From Siphonodentalium dalli (taxonomy: Eukaryota; Mollusca; Scaphopoda; Gadilida; Siphonodentaliidae): DNA of 64,000 nucleotides. Below, in pieces: positions 44,691-56,890 of the stretch. The stretch spans positions 149,555,365 to 149,619,364 of the forward strand of contig CP136068.1 of assembly GCA_032622095.1 (NCBI GenBank), read 5' to 3'. The position numbers and the translations under genes were made by a program. Positions within the stretch are counted from its first letter, which is position 1. Each line of letters starts with the position of its first letter. The notes beneath the pieces are model-generated. The model was not told where the DNA came from and made no database searches. It worked only from the letters and a program-made list of their open reading frames with translations.

Positions 44691-46213
44691 AGTCGTTATT
44701 TGGTGGGATAATCTGGATTCAAAATCATATACATATTACGGGCGGGGCTTAATCGAGATTACACGGATTCAAGGTCAGATTATGAAATCCACGTGTTCTC
44801 CGATACTATGTTTAATGTTCACCCAACGTCAAACATGGCTCATGTATTTGACACAAGTATCATATATGTATCTTATAATTATAATGTTCATGGTTGTTGT
44901 GAAAGTCATGCTTTTCTTCTATGTGTATATACATGGCACCTAATTAGCTGCCAATCCGACTCAATCGTAACATTTTTTCAAGTTAAAGTGTGTTTATTGA
45001 TGATGGCAAGCATTTCTAACAGTTCTAGATCGCCTAAATCAAATTCCGAAGACGTTGTGAAGAACACACGAAACTTGTCAGTTGTACAGGGACGTGGCGA
45101 CAGGGGTTGGTTGGGGTGTCTCGACCCCACCCCCGAACTTTGGTACAATTTTCGTAGCTGTACAGTCATTCATACGTGAGGCAACTCAGGATTCTTTTGA
45201 CTAACAATTCCAAATAATGATACATACAAGCCAGCAAACGCAACAAACAAACACGAGTTTAAACAAATACATATACAAACTTATGACTAAATCGTGGGAG
45301 GGGGTGATCGGTGATCTGTCAAATTGTTTTGCTTTGTCGCTTTGCCATTACTAATTATTTTTCAGTGTAATAACATATGGGAGAGGGGGTACCCTTAAGT
45401 GAGGCAGCACTTGTCCTCCAATCACATTGTCAGTATAAACAAATGTATGTGTTATATATCATGTGTTATCTAAATTTGACAAATACATATGTTTAAACTA
45501 AACTTTGGTACATTTCCAGCAGTTGGAAATGTCATGCCTGACACAACATTAGTTGGACATTAATTTGACACCGTATATAGGTTGGAACTGTTCTTTGTTT
45601 GATAGTTCAACCAGTAAAAGTTGGTAATTTTCCAATCTTAGGGTGTTTCATGTTGGATATTTCCAAGGGGGTGGAAAAGGAATTCTGCGAACGTGTGAGT
45701 TTGATGTTTGGTTCAAGGGGGGAGGGTGCAGTTAGTCGGAAATTTGATGGAGCTCTACCACGGGAAACCTCATGCCACGTCCCTAGAACTTGTACGTGTG
45801 GGTACTTAATCAAGAAATTTAATGACATTTCCGCTATATAGACCTGAGATCCCAGAATGAGCTTTTCATTTGTGTTTGTGCGATTGTGAGGTGCAGTTCA
45901 CGCGCGATCACAAGAACACACCATTAGCTTCATCGGCAAAGCTTTATTTTTCAACTAATGTACAGCACGTTGGCCAAAAGATGCCTGTGTTTTTTATTTT
46001 TACGGCCGTTTAGCATTAACTTGTTTCTAGATTGTTGGAAAACATCATTTATACGACATTTGTGTAGCTAACGAGAACTGCTGCCTTTTCACTTATATAT
46101 ACAATATGTTCCCTGTATTGGCCTTTCTTATTCCTGATAACTCGAAATAATAATGCGAGCTTTCCAATTTGGTTTCAAGGTATGCGTTGACGCCCTTTAA
46201 TTACCTATAATTA
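44691..46213. other. Anonymous DNA inside S2
   Basis: No gene, element end or repeat could be supported. The frame at 44793-45179 has no motif. Confidence 0.4.
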
Positions 46214-46325
46214 ATATAATTATGCAGTCTGACTCAACGCTCTTGCTTGCATAATTATATAGCAACGGGATCGTTGCTATATAATTATGCAAGCAAGAGC
46301 GTTGAGTCAGACTGCATAATTATAT
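46214..46325. repeat. Perfect 54-bp inverted repeat with a 4-base loop
   Basis: 46214-46267 and 46272-46325 are exact reverse complements, separated by four bases (46268-46271). Each arm is itself bounded by ATATAATTATGCA and TGCATAATTATAT-type ends (13 bp inverted) around a 21-bp centre with gtctgactcaacgctcttg. The whole could fold as one long hairpin or a cruciform of small ones. Confidence 0.97.
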
Positions 46326-46888
46326 GATGCAACGGTTTACACGCAGGGCCGGGAACATGAGCAGTCATGTCTGTATTCTGAAGCTATTTGTTTAACTTGT
46401 ATCACACCAAACCACGATTATTGACAATTTAATTAGGACCGGACCACCGGCTGTTACGGACACGGACACCAGCTGAAACGAACCATGGTTTATCCGGACG
46501 CCGGCTGATAGGGACCTCGGGATAATTATGTTTTACATGTGTTTGAGGCTTAGTAGGTTCCCTCGGAGTTCGGTATTTTTGCTTAATATCGTAAACGCTT
46601 TGCATACGGTATTCCCACCACGCACATTCGTTTTAATTTACCGCAGTGAAATTAAATTGGCGAGACTTCGCGGTTGACGAGCTTCGATTCGCCCGTCTGA
46701 ACTTAAATTATTACTCGTGATTTACAGCGTGCTCTTTTGTTGAATTCAGTGCAGTTCTTGTGACATACAATTTTTAGAAAATGATACACAGAGCACCTGA
46801 GCGCTGATGTATCAATAGTACGTTTCAAGAGGCGGCCCCTGAATAAAACCACATGTCGAGACCAGCTCTTTGTGCATGTCTAAACCTA
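46326..46888. other. Anonymous DNA between the hairpin and the MITE
   Basis: Nothing recognised. Confidence 0.4.
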
Positions 46889-46891
46889 TTG

Positions 46892-47687
46892 GCCCGATTC
46901 GTCATCTCAGGTTTAAACCTGGTCTACGTAAACCTCGAGGTTTAAACCGCCGTTAGTCAGCAAAATCCGTGGTTTAAACCCGCGGCGCAGGTCTAAGTGA
47001 CGCATTCGTCATCTCTGGTTTAAACCTGGTCCAGCCAGACCTGTGGTTTAGCAGTAGTGTCTCTGTATCGTCGAGATAATTAATCGTACTTTCCTAACGC
47101 GGACCGCCTCGTTTTATTGATTGCGAAAATCAATAATCACGACAGCGACCATATTTTGATTGGAATTTATAAGCGAGAAGCACTCACACCTATAAAGTGT
47201 GTGGGGATAAGTTTTTGTCAATTTCGATATTGTTTTTGTGTTTTATAAGCTTAAACCGGCAACTAAACCATCTAATTCGGCGGTCCAGCTGAACCATCTT
47301 TACCGAGGCTAAACCTGAGATGACGAATCCGTCTTTTCTCCATCGCGGTTTAGAATTGTCAAACAATCAGTCAAAGGGTGGAGCTGTAAATAATCTCGAG
47401 TGAGGGCGTATCTAAGTGGCGACTGCAGACTGGTGTTATCATGCCACAGTTGATTCATTCGCACGTGATAATTTAGGACGTGTCAGTAAGCATTACAACG
47501 GCCTGCCTTTTGTTCCGCTTGGTAACAGGGTAGTTTGACTGCATGCTCATATCACCGACTGGAGTTGTCAATCAGCTGGCCACTAAACGACAAAAACGCC
47601 CACTTAGACCCGATTTGGCTGGACCGACAATGGGGGTTTAAACCAGGTTTAAACTCGGGGGTTTAAACCGGAGATGACGAATCGGGC
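46892..47687. mobile_element. MITE with GTTTAAAC boxes, 796 bp
   Basis: Ends GCCCGATTCGTCATCTC and GAGATGACGAATCGGGC are perfect 17-bp inverted repeats, each followed inward by ggtttaaacc-type boxes. Internal copies of the end (attcgtcatctctggtttaaacc near 47008; ctaaacctgagatgacgaatcc near 47300) suggest nested insertions or duplicated ends. No coding region. The flanks do not give a clear target duplication. Confidence 0.75.
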
Positions 47688-47899
47688 AATTATGTCTGAT
47701 CAATGTCTGCAATTTATTTGAGATATTTTTATTCACAAATATATTTTTTCAGAATATGCCGTACAATACACATCAGGTCAATAGAAATTTGCACGGCATG
47801 CAGTGCTCTTGTAATTAGTCGTGCACCAGAAATAATCTTTTTCTGACCTATTATGTCTGATCAATGTCGGCAATGTATATATGAACTTGTAGTCTCGTT

Positions 47900-48423
47900 G
47901 TACCAGACGTGTGTATGAAGACCTCTGTTTGTATGTGTGTATGTATGTTTGTCTGTCTGTCATTTATACAAATCTACGATTCTCGACCGATCGGGACGAA
48001 ACTTGGTACGTGTGTGTAGTTTGATCAGGCGGTCGACGTTGTCGTATTGGCGAGCCCCTGTGGCTCCCGCTTCGCGCATGCGCAGACGAGATCTCGGAAA
48101 CGGTGGAGCTATCGACTTGAAATTTGCTATGTGAATGTATCTTGCCCCGGATGCGAATTCTATCGGGTCTCCGAGCCCGTGCGACGCCAGCTTCGCGCAT
48201 GCGCAGACGAGATCTCGGAAACGGGTGGAGCTATCGACTTGAAATTTGGTATGTGAATGTATCTTGCCCCAGATACGAATTTTATCTGGTCGCCGAGCCC
48301 GTGCGACGCCAGATTCGCACGTGCGCAGACCAGATCTCGGAAACGGGTAGAGCTATCGACTTGAAATTTGGTTTTTGAATAGCCCGGATGAATAGCCCGG
48401 ACAACGTCGGGCTCGTCGGCTAG
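47900..48423 (+). mobile_element. Helitron-like unit 5
   Basis: gaagacctctgtttgtatg start (47917), three 122-bp repeats, duplicated gcccgga, hairpin, CTAG at 48420-48423. The 5' end is not exact. Confidence 0.6.
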
Positions 48424-48983
48424 TCTCATATATATTTTGAAGACCTCTGTTTGTATGTCTGTATGTTTGTCTGTCTGTCAATTATACAAATCTACGATTC
48501 TCGAAAGATCGGGACGAAACTTGGTACGTGTGTAGTTTGACCAGGCGGTCGTCCTTGTCGTAATGGCGAGCCCGTGTGGCGCCCGCTTCGCGCATGCGCA
48601 GACAAAATCTCGGAAACGGGTGGAGCTATCGACTTGAAATTTGCTATGTGAATGTATATTGCCCCGGATACGAATTTTATCGGATCACCGAGCCCGTGCG
48701 ACGCCAGCTTCGCGCATGCGCAGACCAGATTTCGGAAACGGGTGGAGCTACCGACTTGAAATTTGGTCTGTGAATGTATCTTGCCCCGGATACGAATTTT
48801 ATCGGGTCGCCGAGCCCGTGCGACGCCAGCTTCGCGCATGCGCAGACGAGATCTCGGAAACGGGTGGAACTATCGACTTGATATTGGGTTTTTGAATAGC
48901 CCGGACAACGTCGGGCTGGGTAGGGCTATCGACTTGAAATTTTGTTTTTGAATAGCCCAGACAACGTCGGGCTCATCGGCTAG
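48424..48983 (+). mobile_element. Helitron-like unit 6
   Basis: TCTCATATATATTTTGAAGACC start immediately after unit 5. Three 122-bp repeats, then the hairpin block twice (48899-48918 and about 48955-48974), and CTAG at 48980-48983. Confidence 0.65.
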
Positions 48984-49606
48984 TCTCATATATATTTTGA
49001 AGACCTCTGTTTGTCTGTATGTATGTTTGTTTGTCTGTCTGTCATTAATACAAATCTACGATTCTCGACCGATCGGGACGAAACTTGGTACGTGTGTGTA
49101 GTTTGACCAGGCGGTGGACGTTGTCGTATTGGCGAGCCCGTGCGGCGCCCGCTTCGCGCATGCGCAGACGAAATCTCGGAAACGGGTGGAGCTATCGACT
49201 TGAAATTTGCTATGTGAATGTATCTTGCCCCGGATACGAATTTTATCGGGTCGCCGAGCCCGTGCGACGCCAGCTTCGCGCATGCGCAGACGAGATCTCG
49301 GAAACGGGTGGAGCTATCGACTTGAAATTTGATATGTGAATGTATCTTGCACCGGATACGAATTTTATCGGGTCGCCGAGCCCATGCGACGCCAGCTTCG
49401 CTCATGCGCAGACGAGATCTCGGAAACGGGTGGAGCTATCGACTTGAAATTTGGTATGTGAATGTATCTTGCCCCGGATACGAATTTTATCGGGTCGCCG
49501 AGCCCGTGCGGCGCCAGCTTCTCGCATGCGCAGACCATATCTCGGAAACGGGTAGAACTATCGACTTGAAATTTGGTTTTTGAACAACGTCGGGCTCATC
49601 GGCTAG
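48984..49606 (+). mobile_element. Helitron-like unit 7
   Basis: Same start, four 122-bp repeats, a shortened 3' hairpin (gaacaacgtcgggct), CTAG at 49603-49606, then tatata target DNA. Confidence 0.65.
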
Positions 49607-49912
49607 TATATATATATACACAAGGAACATGTCTTGTGTTATCCATCTCAGGTCGTACAAAGATCGAGAGAAACACCAGTAAATACATCGGAACAAGATG
49701 TTAAACGCGGTCGAAATGTAATCGCGCTAATGTGAAGCCTGAAGATACAAACAATTGCTGAAAGCGCTAGCTTAAGAACACATTCTCAGTTTTGTTCTCG
49801 GATGGATTCTCGGACCATGTTTAATTTATTCAATCAATATATATATACTTCCATAGAAATAATTACATAAGGAATCGGATAACCGACCTGTGCCAGCGCT
49901 CTCCACACTTTC

Positions 49913-49950
<38 letters not shown>

Positions 49951-49964
49951 CCCAATGGACATAC
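49607..49964. other. S2 DNA between Helitron-like units and the core
   Basis: No gene. Contains a (ta)n tract near 49917-49947. Confidence 0.4.
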
Positions 49965-51115
49965 ACTGGCATACAGCCCTTCTATATATAACATGACCCC
50001 GAACACTCGGCCGTTCATACACTACATGTAGGCTTAAATATACACCTCACCCATGACAATCATACACCAAATGTATTACCATGCAGTCACTCCGTGTATA
50101 CCTATTCACTCCACTATTTGGACATAAGGTCACTCCATGTATACCTATTCGCCACACCCATAGCGATACAGCCCATCCATATATTGTTATACCCTGTACA
50201 CACGACCATTTACGCACTCCAGACTTGCATATACACCCCATCCATGATAATTCAGACACACACTGTATACTTATACACCACATTTGTGACCATACAGTCA
50301 CACCGTGTAAACATATAACTCCACCATTGGCCCTATGGTCACTCCCTGTATACCTATTTGTCATACACATGGCAATATAGCCACTCACGATATGCATATA
50401 CAACCCGCACTTGACCATAGCTTCACTTCAGGTATACATATATATATATATATACACCCTACCATTAAATGCATATACTAATACCCCTCACACACGGCCA
50501 TTTGATGCATATACACATCACCCATGATAATTCAGCCACTCGCTGTATACTCTTATGACCATACATCTACTCCATGTATACATATACACCCACCTATGAC
50601 AACATATCAGCACCAGAAAATAATCATATACATGCCATATGCATACATACCACAATAGCACTTCATGTGTACTCGGTGACCAAGCAGCTACACAGGTATG
50701 CACATACACTTCAACAATAATGATCATAGTCATTCCATGTACACATATATACGCATTGCCCATAATCATACAACAGCCAACATATCTATACATATAAACC
50801 CAGCCAAGACAATACAGCCACCCAAGGTGCACCTGTGCATACCAGACTTTACCATACAGTCACTGCATATATACATAAACAACACCGATAATTATGTAGC
50901 TACTCTTGTTATACCCATACACCACTTCAATGACCATATAGCCACTCTATGCAGCTTCCATGTATACATATTCACCTCGCACAGACCACTCCTTATACAT
51001 CCATACATCTCAATGTGGACCCCCATCCATTACCAAATAGCCACTCCTTGTATTCACCTCACATCACCACACAGTCACTTCCTTGCTGACATTTCGACAT
51101 ACACCATGTATTAAG
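49965..51115 (-). repeat. Satellite-like core of S2, right piece
   Basis: Imperfect repeats of ccatacagtcactcc, gtatacatatacacc and cccatgacaat. It is the reverse complement of the S1 core. Confidence 0.7.
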
Positions 51116-51119
51116 TCAA

Positions 51120-52974
51120 TCAATTTTTTATGCTAATGTGCGACAGTAGCCAAATAAATATGCTTCGGCTCAGTTCCATTTCTGCGCATTTCCGTTCAAA
51201 ACCTGGCCAAAGACGCTTATGGCAAAATTCCACACTGCATCCTTTAAAATTAATTTGTCATAACTCACAAGGTATAGTACTGTGGCAACCAGAATATAAC
51301 ATTAAATTTAGTTGTAAGTTGATTAAGTAACATGGTTGATAACCAACAGAGTCCCAATTTGCTACTTTTTCGGAACAACAGCGAATAATGGTCGGATACA
51401 TGTATATGTGGAAAATCTGCAAATCTGCAAATTTTGCCAGCCATCTTGGGTAATTTTGTCTACAAAACACACCAGTGTGAAATATTTAGGACAGAATATA
51501 ACAATAGACACCTTTGATACCAATGATAGTTCCATTTTACTTGAAAACAATGGTCCAAACCTGAAAAGTGAATTTTAGCATATTTTGATGCCAAATATGT
51601 GATAGATAAATCCAATAATTCTATAAGTTTCAACGGTTAAAATAGTAACAATTGATAAAGGTGCATCAGAAATGTTAGTATTCAATGTATATAAGACATT
51701 ATATTATGGGCATTGATGCTTTTGGAATTTAACGATCGGCCGATCACGATCGGCAGATGTTTAACCCATACCTTGGCGATAGTGATAAGCTATTTTCAGT
51801 TCGGACGCGATAATCCATAAGCCGTACCTCCATTTAAAAAAAATGGATCAAACCCAAATTCGAACTATATCTGTATTTTGGGCTGATAAATTCACATACC
51901 AAATTTACACACAAATCAATACAATGAGATATATCAGATGAAAGGTATTTCTACTAAGTATCAGGAATGTTGAGATGGGTTCATTTTAACAACAAAAGTC
52001 CATACAAGTGAAAGGGATATAATAGGAGAATGATTACATGAAAAATATACAAAATCATAAAATTGATGATCGGGGTTAACAATGTTAACTCAATAAAATT
52101 AGGCGACTGTACCAGGTATGTCACTTGACCACTACATTGATATGCTAAACCAAAGAGCTATGTGGGAGTTGATAAACCCTGGGCCAACACTGTCCACACA
52201 CTATGGAAATGCAATAAACAACATATGGCTATTAAAGTCATTTTATATGTGCAGCAGTGAGTATCAGATATCATTATAGGACTGTGTAACTTTATAAAAA
52301 TAGTGCTACTAAATGCGGTTTTCTCTGTCTGCTCCAATTCTGAGAACATACCTACAAACGAACAGTAGACTAATCCAATTCATGAATGGATTACATCTTT
52401 CACTGCGTTGCTGGACATATGATGGTTAAACATATCTCTAATTCCCACAATACAGGTTTACTCTTGTCTCTCACTTAGAGCTAACTGATATCACAGGTAA
52501 TTAATTGTAAGCTGCTATGGTTATATATTGTAAGCATACAAATCTAAAATCTGTTCAATTCTTAGTTAAAAAGGTGCCATAATTCTGGTATAAAAAACAG
52601 GATCTAACCCATATTCAAACTCGATCTGTATTTTGAGTTGAGAAACTCACATACCAAATTTGGTTCCTATCGGATGAAAACTGGTTGATTTATCGAAGCA
52701 TGCATTAATTCTATGTCAAAGGGCCATAACTCCATTACAAATAATCTGATCAAACCCATATTCGAACTCGAGTTGTCAATCCGGACGTTGACACTATGTT
52801 TACCATACTATGGAATGGGTAAACATAAAAATAATATGTGTTGGTCTCTTAAGAACGGTAACAATGACACCTTCCAACCATAGAAACTATCCATCCCTAT
52901 ATAATATACAATGTGTGATGTATTAGCATATAGAAAATGTATTTCAGACTAATATACAACCAATTCTGGTCCCA
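51120..52974. repeat. Right arm of S2
   Basis: 51120-51560 is the reverse complement of the S1 arm at 25430-25870 (acttttcaggtttggacca, aagtaaaatggaactat, gtagcaaattg, aaccatgttacttaat, gaacggaaatg). Beyond it, two related blocks (51830-51910 and 52580-52690) share gatc(a/t)aacccatattc, aactc/tat, atctgtattttg and cacataccaaattt, phrases seen in molluscan intergenic repeats (from general memory, unsearched). No gene. Confidence 0.55.
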
Positions 52975-53337
52975 AAATGTCAGAGAAGAGTGCCAAATAT
53001 ACATTTTACTGTCTGGGTAGCTGCATATCAACGGTTGTTATGGGCATTATGATAGGAAACAAGGTAAAAGTTTTTGCAATTGATCCTATGTCACAAATAG
53101 AACTCAAATATGCTATCCACAACAACTAACGTTGAATGAAACAGTGTAATACATCCTCATATGATCATTTTATACTTTCGGGTAGTTGTCAAACAACCGT
53201 TGCTAAGCGGGGCCAAATCTCGTGGGGTCCATATCTGAAAATGATCAGTAAGGTCCAAGGAACATATGTGGCAAGTTTCATGCTTTTATCATAATTTTTG
53301 CAATTCTTACATTTTGATGCACCAAGTGCCTGGACTA
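52975..53337 (-). repeat. Right terminal inverted repeat of S2
   Basis: Inverse of 32687-33065; carries a ~9-base insertion (attttgatg) near its end. Confidence 0.7.
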
Positions 53338-53340
53338 AAT

Positions 53341-54210
53341 GGTGCCATTCGGTTGAGAAGTACTCAAATGCGATATCGGCACAAGATGAGACAATTATTA
53401 AAACTGCCCCCCAAACCTGCCGATCATCAGTTTCCGAATTCGTTCAACGCTTTATGAGTGAAAATAATACTAACGGCAAATTAACATTCACTTGGGCCGA
53501 CTTCAGTTCCATATCTGACTCAGGCCTTGTCCTCATTACGGGCTATTACGCAAACACATACTGAGACAATTCCCATGTTCGCGGAACGAATACGTACACT
53601 TGCTAAACATGCATTTACCGATGACATTAACATACGGGCAGTACAAACGCATCTAGTCGCATTCTTTTTCGGACGGAATTCGTGACTCTAATATTAAATT
53701 CCGGCTTCTCACAGAGGACACAGTCACACTTGACAGAGCCACAGACATTGCCCTGCGCGAAATGAATCTTCGCCAACGTTATCGCCTCCGTTACGGAGAA
53801 CCTAACAATGGCTATAGCATTAACCATTACAGAAATTCAAGACCCCCAACCAATGGATATAGATCATAACCAACGACATATTCCACGATGGCCATCGCAA
53901 ACCACACATACCCCCACCAATCTAAAGACAGAAACCGGTTCCACGATCACCCCCACACTCCCCACAGGCGTCAATCTTCAAATTATCACCACCCCCACTC
54001 CGCCCACGGGTATCCCATTCTCATTTCACCCACCACCCCAAATTATTACCCCAACAAGACTGTATCCAGACCATGGATACAAGATACAACACACCGAATC
54101 ATCGACCCCTCGTGTGTACATACTGCAGGCTAAGCAATCATAAAATTGACAAATGCAGGCGTCGTGCTCAATATAACTATAAATTTTTAAACAGATAAGG
54201 ACCCATTCCT
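53341..54210 (+). pseudogene. G1 gag, capsid-like and zinc-knuckle part
   Basis: Continues the gag frame after S2: WCHSVEKYSNAISAQDETII, SSVSEFVQRFMSENN and LTFTWADF. After a frameshift near 53540 it goes on with TIPMFAERIRTLAKHAF and AVQTHLVAFFFG, then LDRATDIALREMN. The Pro/Asn/Tyr-rich tail leads to a classic CCHC knuckle, CTYCRLSNHKIDKC (about 54110-54155). The protein would form particles and bind element RNA. Several frameshifts and stops make it non-functional. Its N-terminal half lies 20 kb upstream at 31886-32686. Confidence 0.8.
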
Positions 54211-54506
54211 ACACAAAATCAACTCCCGGGATACACACGGGGATGCGTCCAATTCCGCATCAAATTCGCACCATTGAGATCTACAATTCAAGGTATCCCC
54301 AAGATTATCAATATCGTGGCCCCTATCGCCCAACATACAGACAAGCGTCCGACACATATTAATGAACCGAACTGCCAAATTACAGCTTAGCACCATTATC
54401 GAAAATTATATGTATATAACAAGCAGCTGACCGCTATTAATCATCACAGCACGTTGCCCTCACAACGCCAAATACAAGCAAAGATTAATTACCACCCGCA
54501 CCAGTC
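54211..54506 (+). pseudogene. G1 gag-pol junction region
   Basis: Still partly open in the G1 frame, reaching QAKINYHPHQSS at the LINE insertion site. The same frame resumes at 60941 with HPRVKQADRHTRQAIKL. Confidence 0.55.
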
Positions 54507-54513
54507 ATCTAAT
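54507..54513 (+). other. Target duplication of the LINE, left copy
   Basis: ATCTAAT here and at 60934-60940. With one copy the G1 frame reads through. Confidence 0.65.
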
Positions 54514-56890
54514 GATTTGTTAATATTCACAGTTAATTGCCATTTGTTAAAGTATGATGTGATGACGTCTAATGAATTTTGTAAGCCACTTTCACTACTC
54601 GATAGTAGGACAATGTCATCAGCGTACATTAAACAGTTGATTATCGAATTTCCAACTGTTATGGGATCACATCCGTCATTAAATTCGGCTGGTAGATCAT
54701 TAAGGTAGAGATTGAACATTTTCGGGCTCAAGATATAACCTTGTTTGACACCAATTGTCGTTTCAATTGGAGCCGTGAGCCCATCCCTTAGTTTTATGGA
54801 GAATTGCGTTTTCGCATACATATCCCTGATTACACTAAGAAATTTTCCCGAAATGCCTTGTCTCTTCATCTTATAAAATAATCCCTCGCGCCACACGGTG
54901 TCAAATGCCTTTTTTATGTCAATGAAACATGAGTAAACTCGTCGGCCTTATCGGAAGGCTTGGTCCACAATAGTGGGAAGAGAAAATAGGTGGTCCGCTG
55001 TGCGGGACCCTTTTTTGAATCCGATTTGACATGGGTCCATTGTGTTCCCCTCTTCCAGAAAAGTATGCAGTCTGTTATCAAGTATTTTGCAGAAAAATTT
55101 TGAAAGGCAGCTCGATATGGCTATGCCTCTATAATTATTTGGGTCACTTGTGTCTCCACCCTTGTGAATGTACTTGAGCATGCTGTTTCGCCACGAGTCC
55201 GGGAAACTGCCAGTAGAAAGGACGCCATTAAACAGTTTTACATATATGGGTAAGAGCTGTGGTAATGATGCTTTAATCATTTCATTTGAGATGCGGTGTG
55301 GGCCACACGATTTATTATTCCCAAGAGTTCTGGCGGCATGTGTGATCTCCGACTCCGTAATCGGTTTATTGAGTTTACTGTTGTGCCCGGGTGCGCCCAG
55401 CGGGGGTAGGTCGGGTTTGCAATTTGGGGTTGAATTGGTGTTATTCATTAATTGGCGGAAGTAAGCAATCCATTCATTTGGAGACATATTACAGTTTGGG
55501 TCCTGTCCCCTGGGCTCCCTCTCAGCTATTTCATCCAGAGTATCCCAGAAAGCTTTGGGGTTATCACTATCTAGTATACGAATTTTATCCACTAGGGCCT
55601 TTCTATAATCCCTTTGTTTCCGTTTCAGTGCCCGCCTGTATTGTTTTTTGGCGGCATAAAAATCTTGCACTGATTTCTTCTCTCCCTTGGTTTTTCTGAT
55701 AGTGCGCGCTTTTTGGTACATAGATCGTTTAAGTTCACGGCATTCGGCATCAAACCATTTTGTTTTGCGAGCTGATTTAGCCTTTTGCGTAGTACGCGTA
55801 CATCTCGATCTGATGTCCATGTATTTTGCCCCACACTTTTGGATTTTTGCGTGCATCAGGCTAGTCAATGAATTAGCAAGCTCAGTTGGGTCATCAGTCT
55901 GAGTTGATGAATTGATAAGCTCCAGTTCCTTTCGGAAACTGTTAGCGAGGAGGGAATTCCATTTCACTGGCCTTTGGTGTGGAAGTAACGATGCCTGTGC
56001 GTTAACGTTTTTGAGTTTATGATAACTTGTCTTCCCTGTAAGTATTTGCAAACGAATCGGGCAGTGGTCTGAAAATGGGTGTAAATCCCCTACTGAAAAA
56101 TTAAGAACTTTGGAGAGCAGTGATTCTTGAGCAAGGCACCAGTCCACCACTGATGATCCATTGTATTTGTGACAGGTGAATCTGCCCATAGAATCGCCAA
56201 TTGTGCGACCATTCAGGATTCTTAAATGAGCCGCAATACATAGTTCTGAGATTAGTTTTCCGTATGCATTGGTCTGCGATTGATCCTCTGAAGTTCGTGC
56301 CAGGGATATCTTGTCAGTGACATAACTTGTCGGTAACACAACGAACCGTCATCGTCATGAGGTATGTAATCTAACGTGTTCGTGTGTGTACGACCATTCA
56401 TGTCACCAAGAACCATGATATCACCAGTATTTTGGTATTCAGATAAATTCTGTTGTAATATATGGAATGGATCGACGGTGGTATTACGTTTTCGACGAGC
56501 AAAAGTCGAGTTCTCAGGTGGGAAATATACAAAGAAGATATGAAGATCATTCGCAAGGTTGAAAAAATCAGCTCTGAGGGTCATTGAAATGAAATCGGTA
56601 TTAACAAATGGATGGTATCGGACACCCTTTCGTAGCTTTGTGCGCACAAATACCGACAAGCCACCATGACCTTTCTTGCCACTTTTGGGGCGGCATACTG
56701 CCTTGTGGCTGAACCCCTCGAGACTTAGATTTTCTGCGTCGGTGGCCGAACAGTGTGTCTCAGCAAGACATATTACGTCTCCTTTGAGCTGTTCTAAGAA
56801 CGACGGGTGGTCGAGTTTACAAACGCGTGTACGGCGCTCTTTGGCGTACATTCCATTGATATTATGGAAAGAAATAGCAATTTTGTGCAT
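54514..56890 (-). pseudogene. LINE ORF2, 5' part (endonuclease and first half of RT), inverted
   Basis: Starts MHKIAISFHNINGMYAKERR. The endonuclease blocks are HNINGM (Asn), CLAETHC (Glu), VLGDMNGRTH (Asp/Asn), then, after a frameshift near 56335, LRILNGRTIGDSMGRFT, NGSSVVDW and FSDHCPI (Ser-Asp-His). A basic linker follows. RT text: NNKSCGPHRISNEMIKASLP, IHKGGDTSDPNNYRGIAISS, QIGFKKGSRTADHLF, then a TAA at 54948-54950, FIDIKKAFDTVW (motif A), GVKQGYILSPKMFNLYLNDL (motif B) and MYADDIVLLS (motif C). It ends at the left insertion boundary just after LTVNINKS. The protein would nick DNA and copy LINE RNA in the nucleus. One stop and one frameshift are visible. Confidence 0.88.

Larger units (their letters stand above)
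32687..53337. mobile_element. DNA element S2, a 20.65-kb composite insertion in G1 gag
   Basis: Ends are TAGTCCAGGCGCTTGG on the left and CCAAGTGCCTGGACTA on the right, inverted copies of one another. About 370 bp of terminal inverted repeat follow: aattatgataaaagcat, catatgttccttgga, actgatcat, gcaacggttg, atgcagctaccc and tgacattttg all recur in order (32687-33065 against 52975-53337). Inside are satellite-like cores (33140-33375, 49965-51115) and, on the right only, DNA that matches an S1 arm in inverse (51120-51560). The stretch between the cores is filled with later arrivals: Helitron-like units, TE3, a minisatellite and a MITE. No transposase was found. The superfamily is not known; the 3-bp duplication and TAG ends are shared with TE3. 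Confidence 0.72.

Noticed and set aside
33378-49583. Many 60-170-codon frames such as those reading RSGRNLVRVC or ARATPASRMRRRD
   Set aside because: They fall in the 122-bp repeats of the Helitron-like units and differ in frame from copy to copy.
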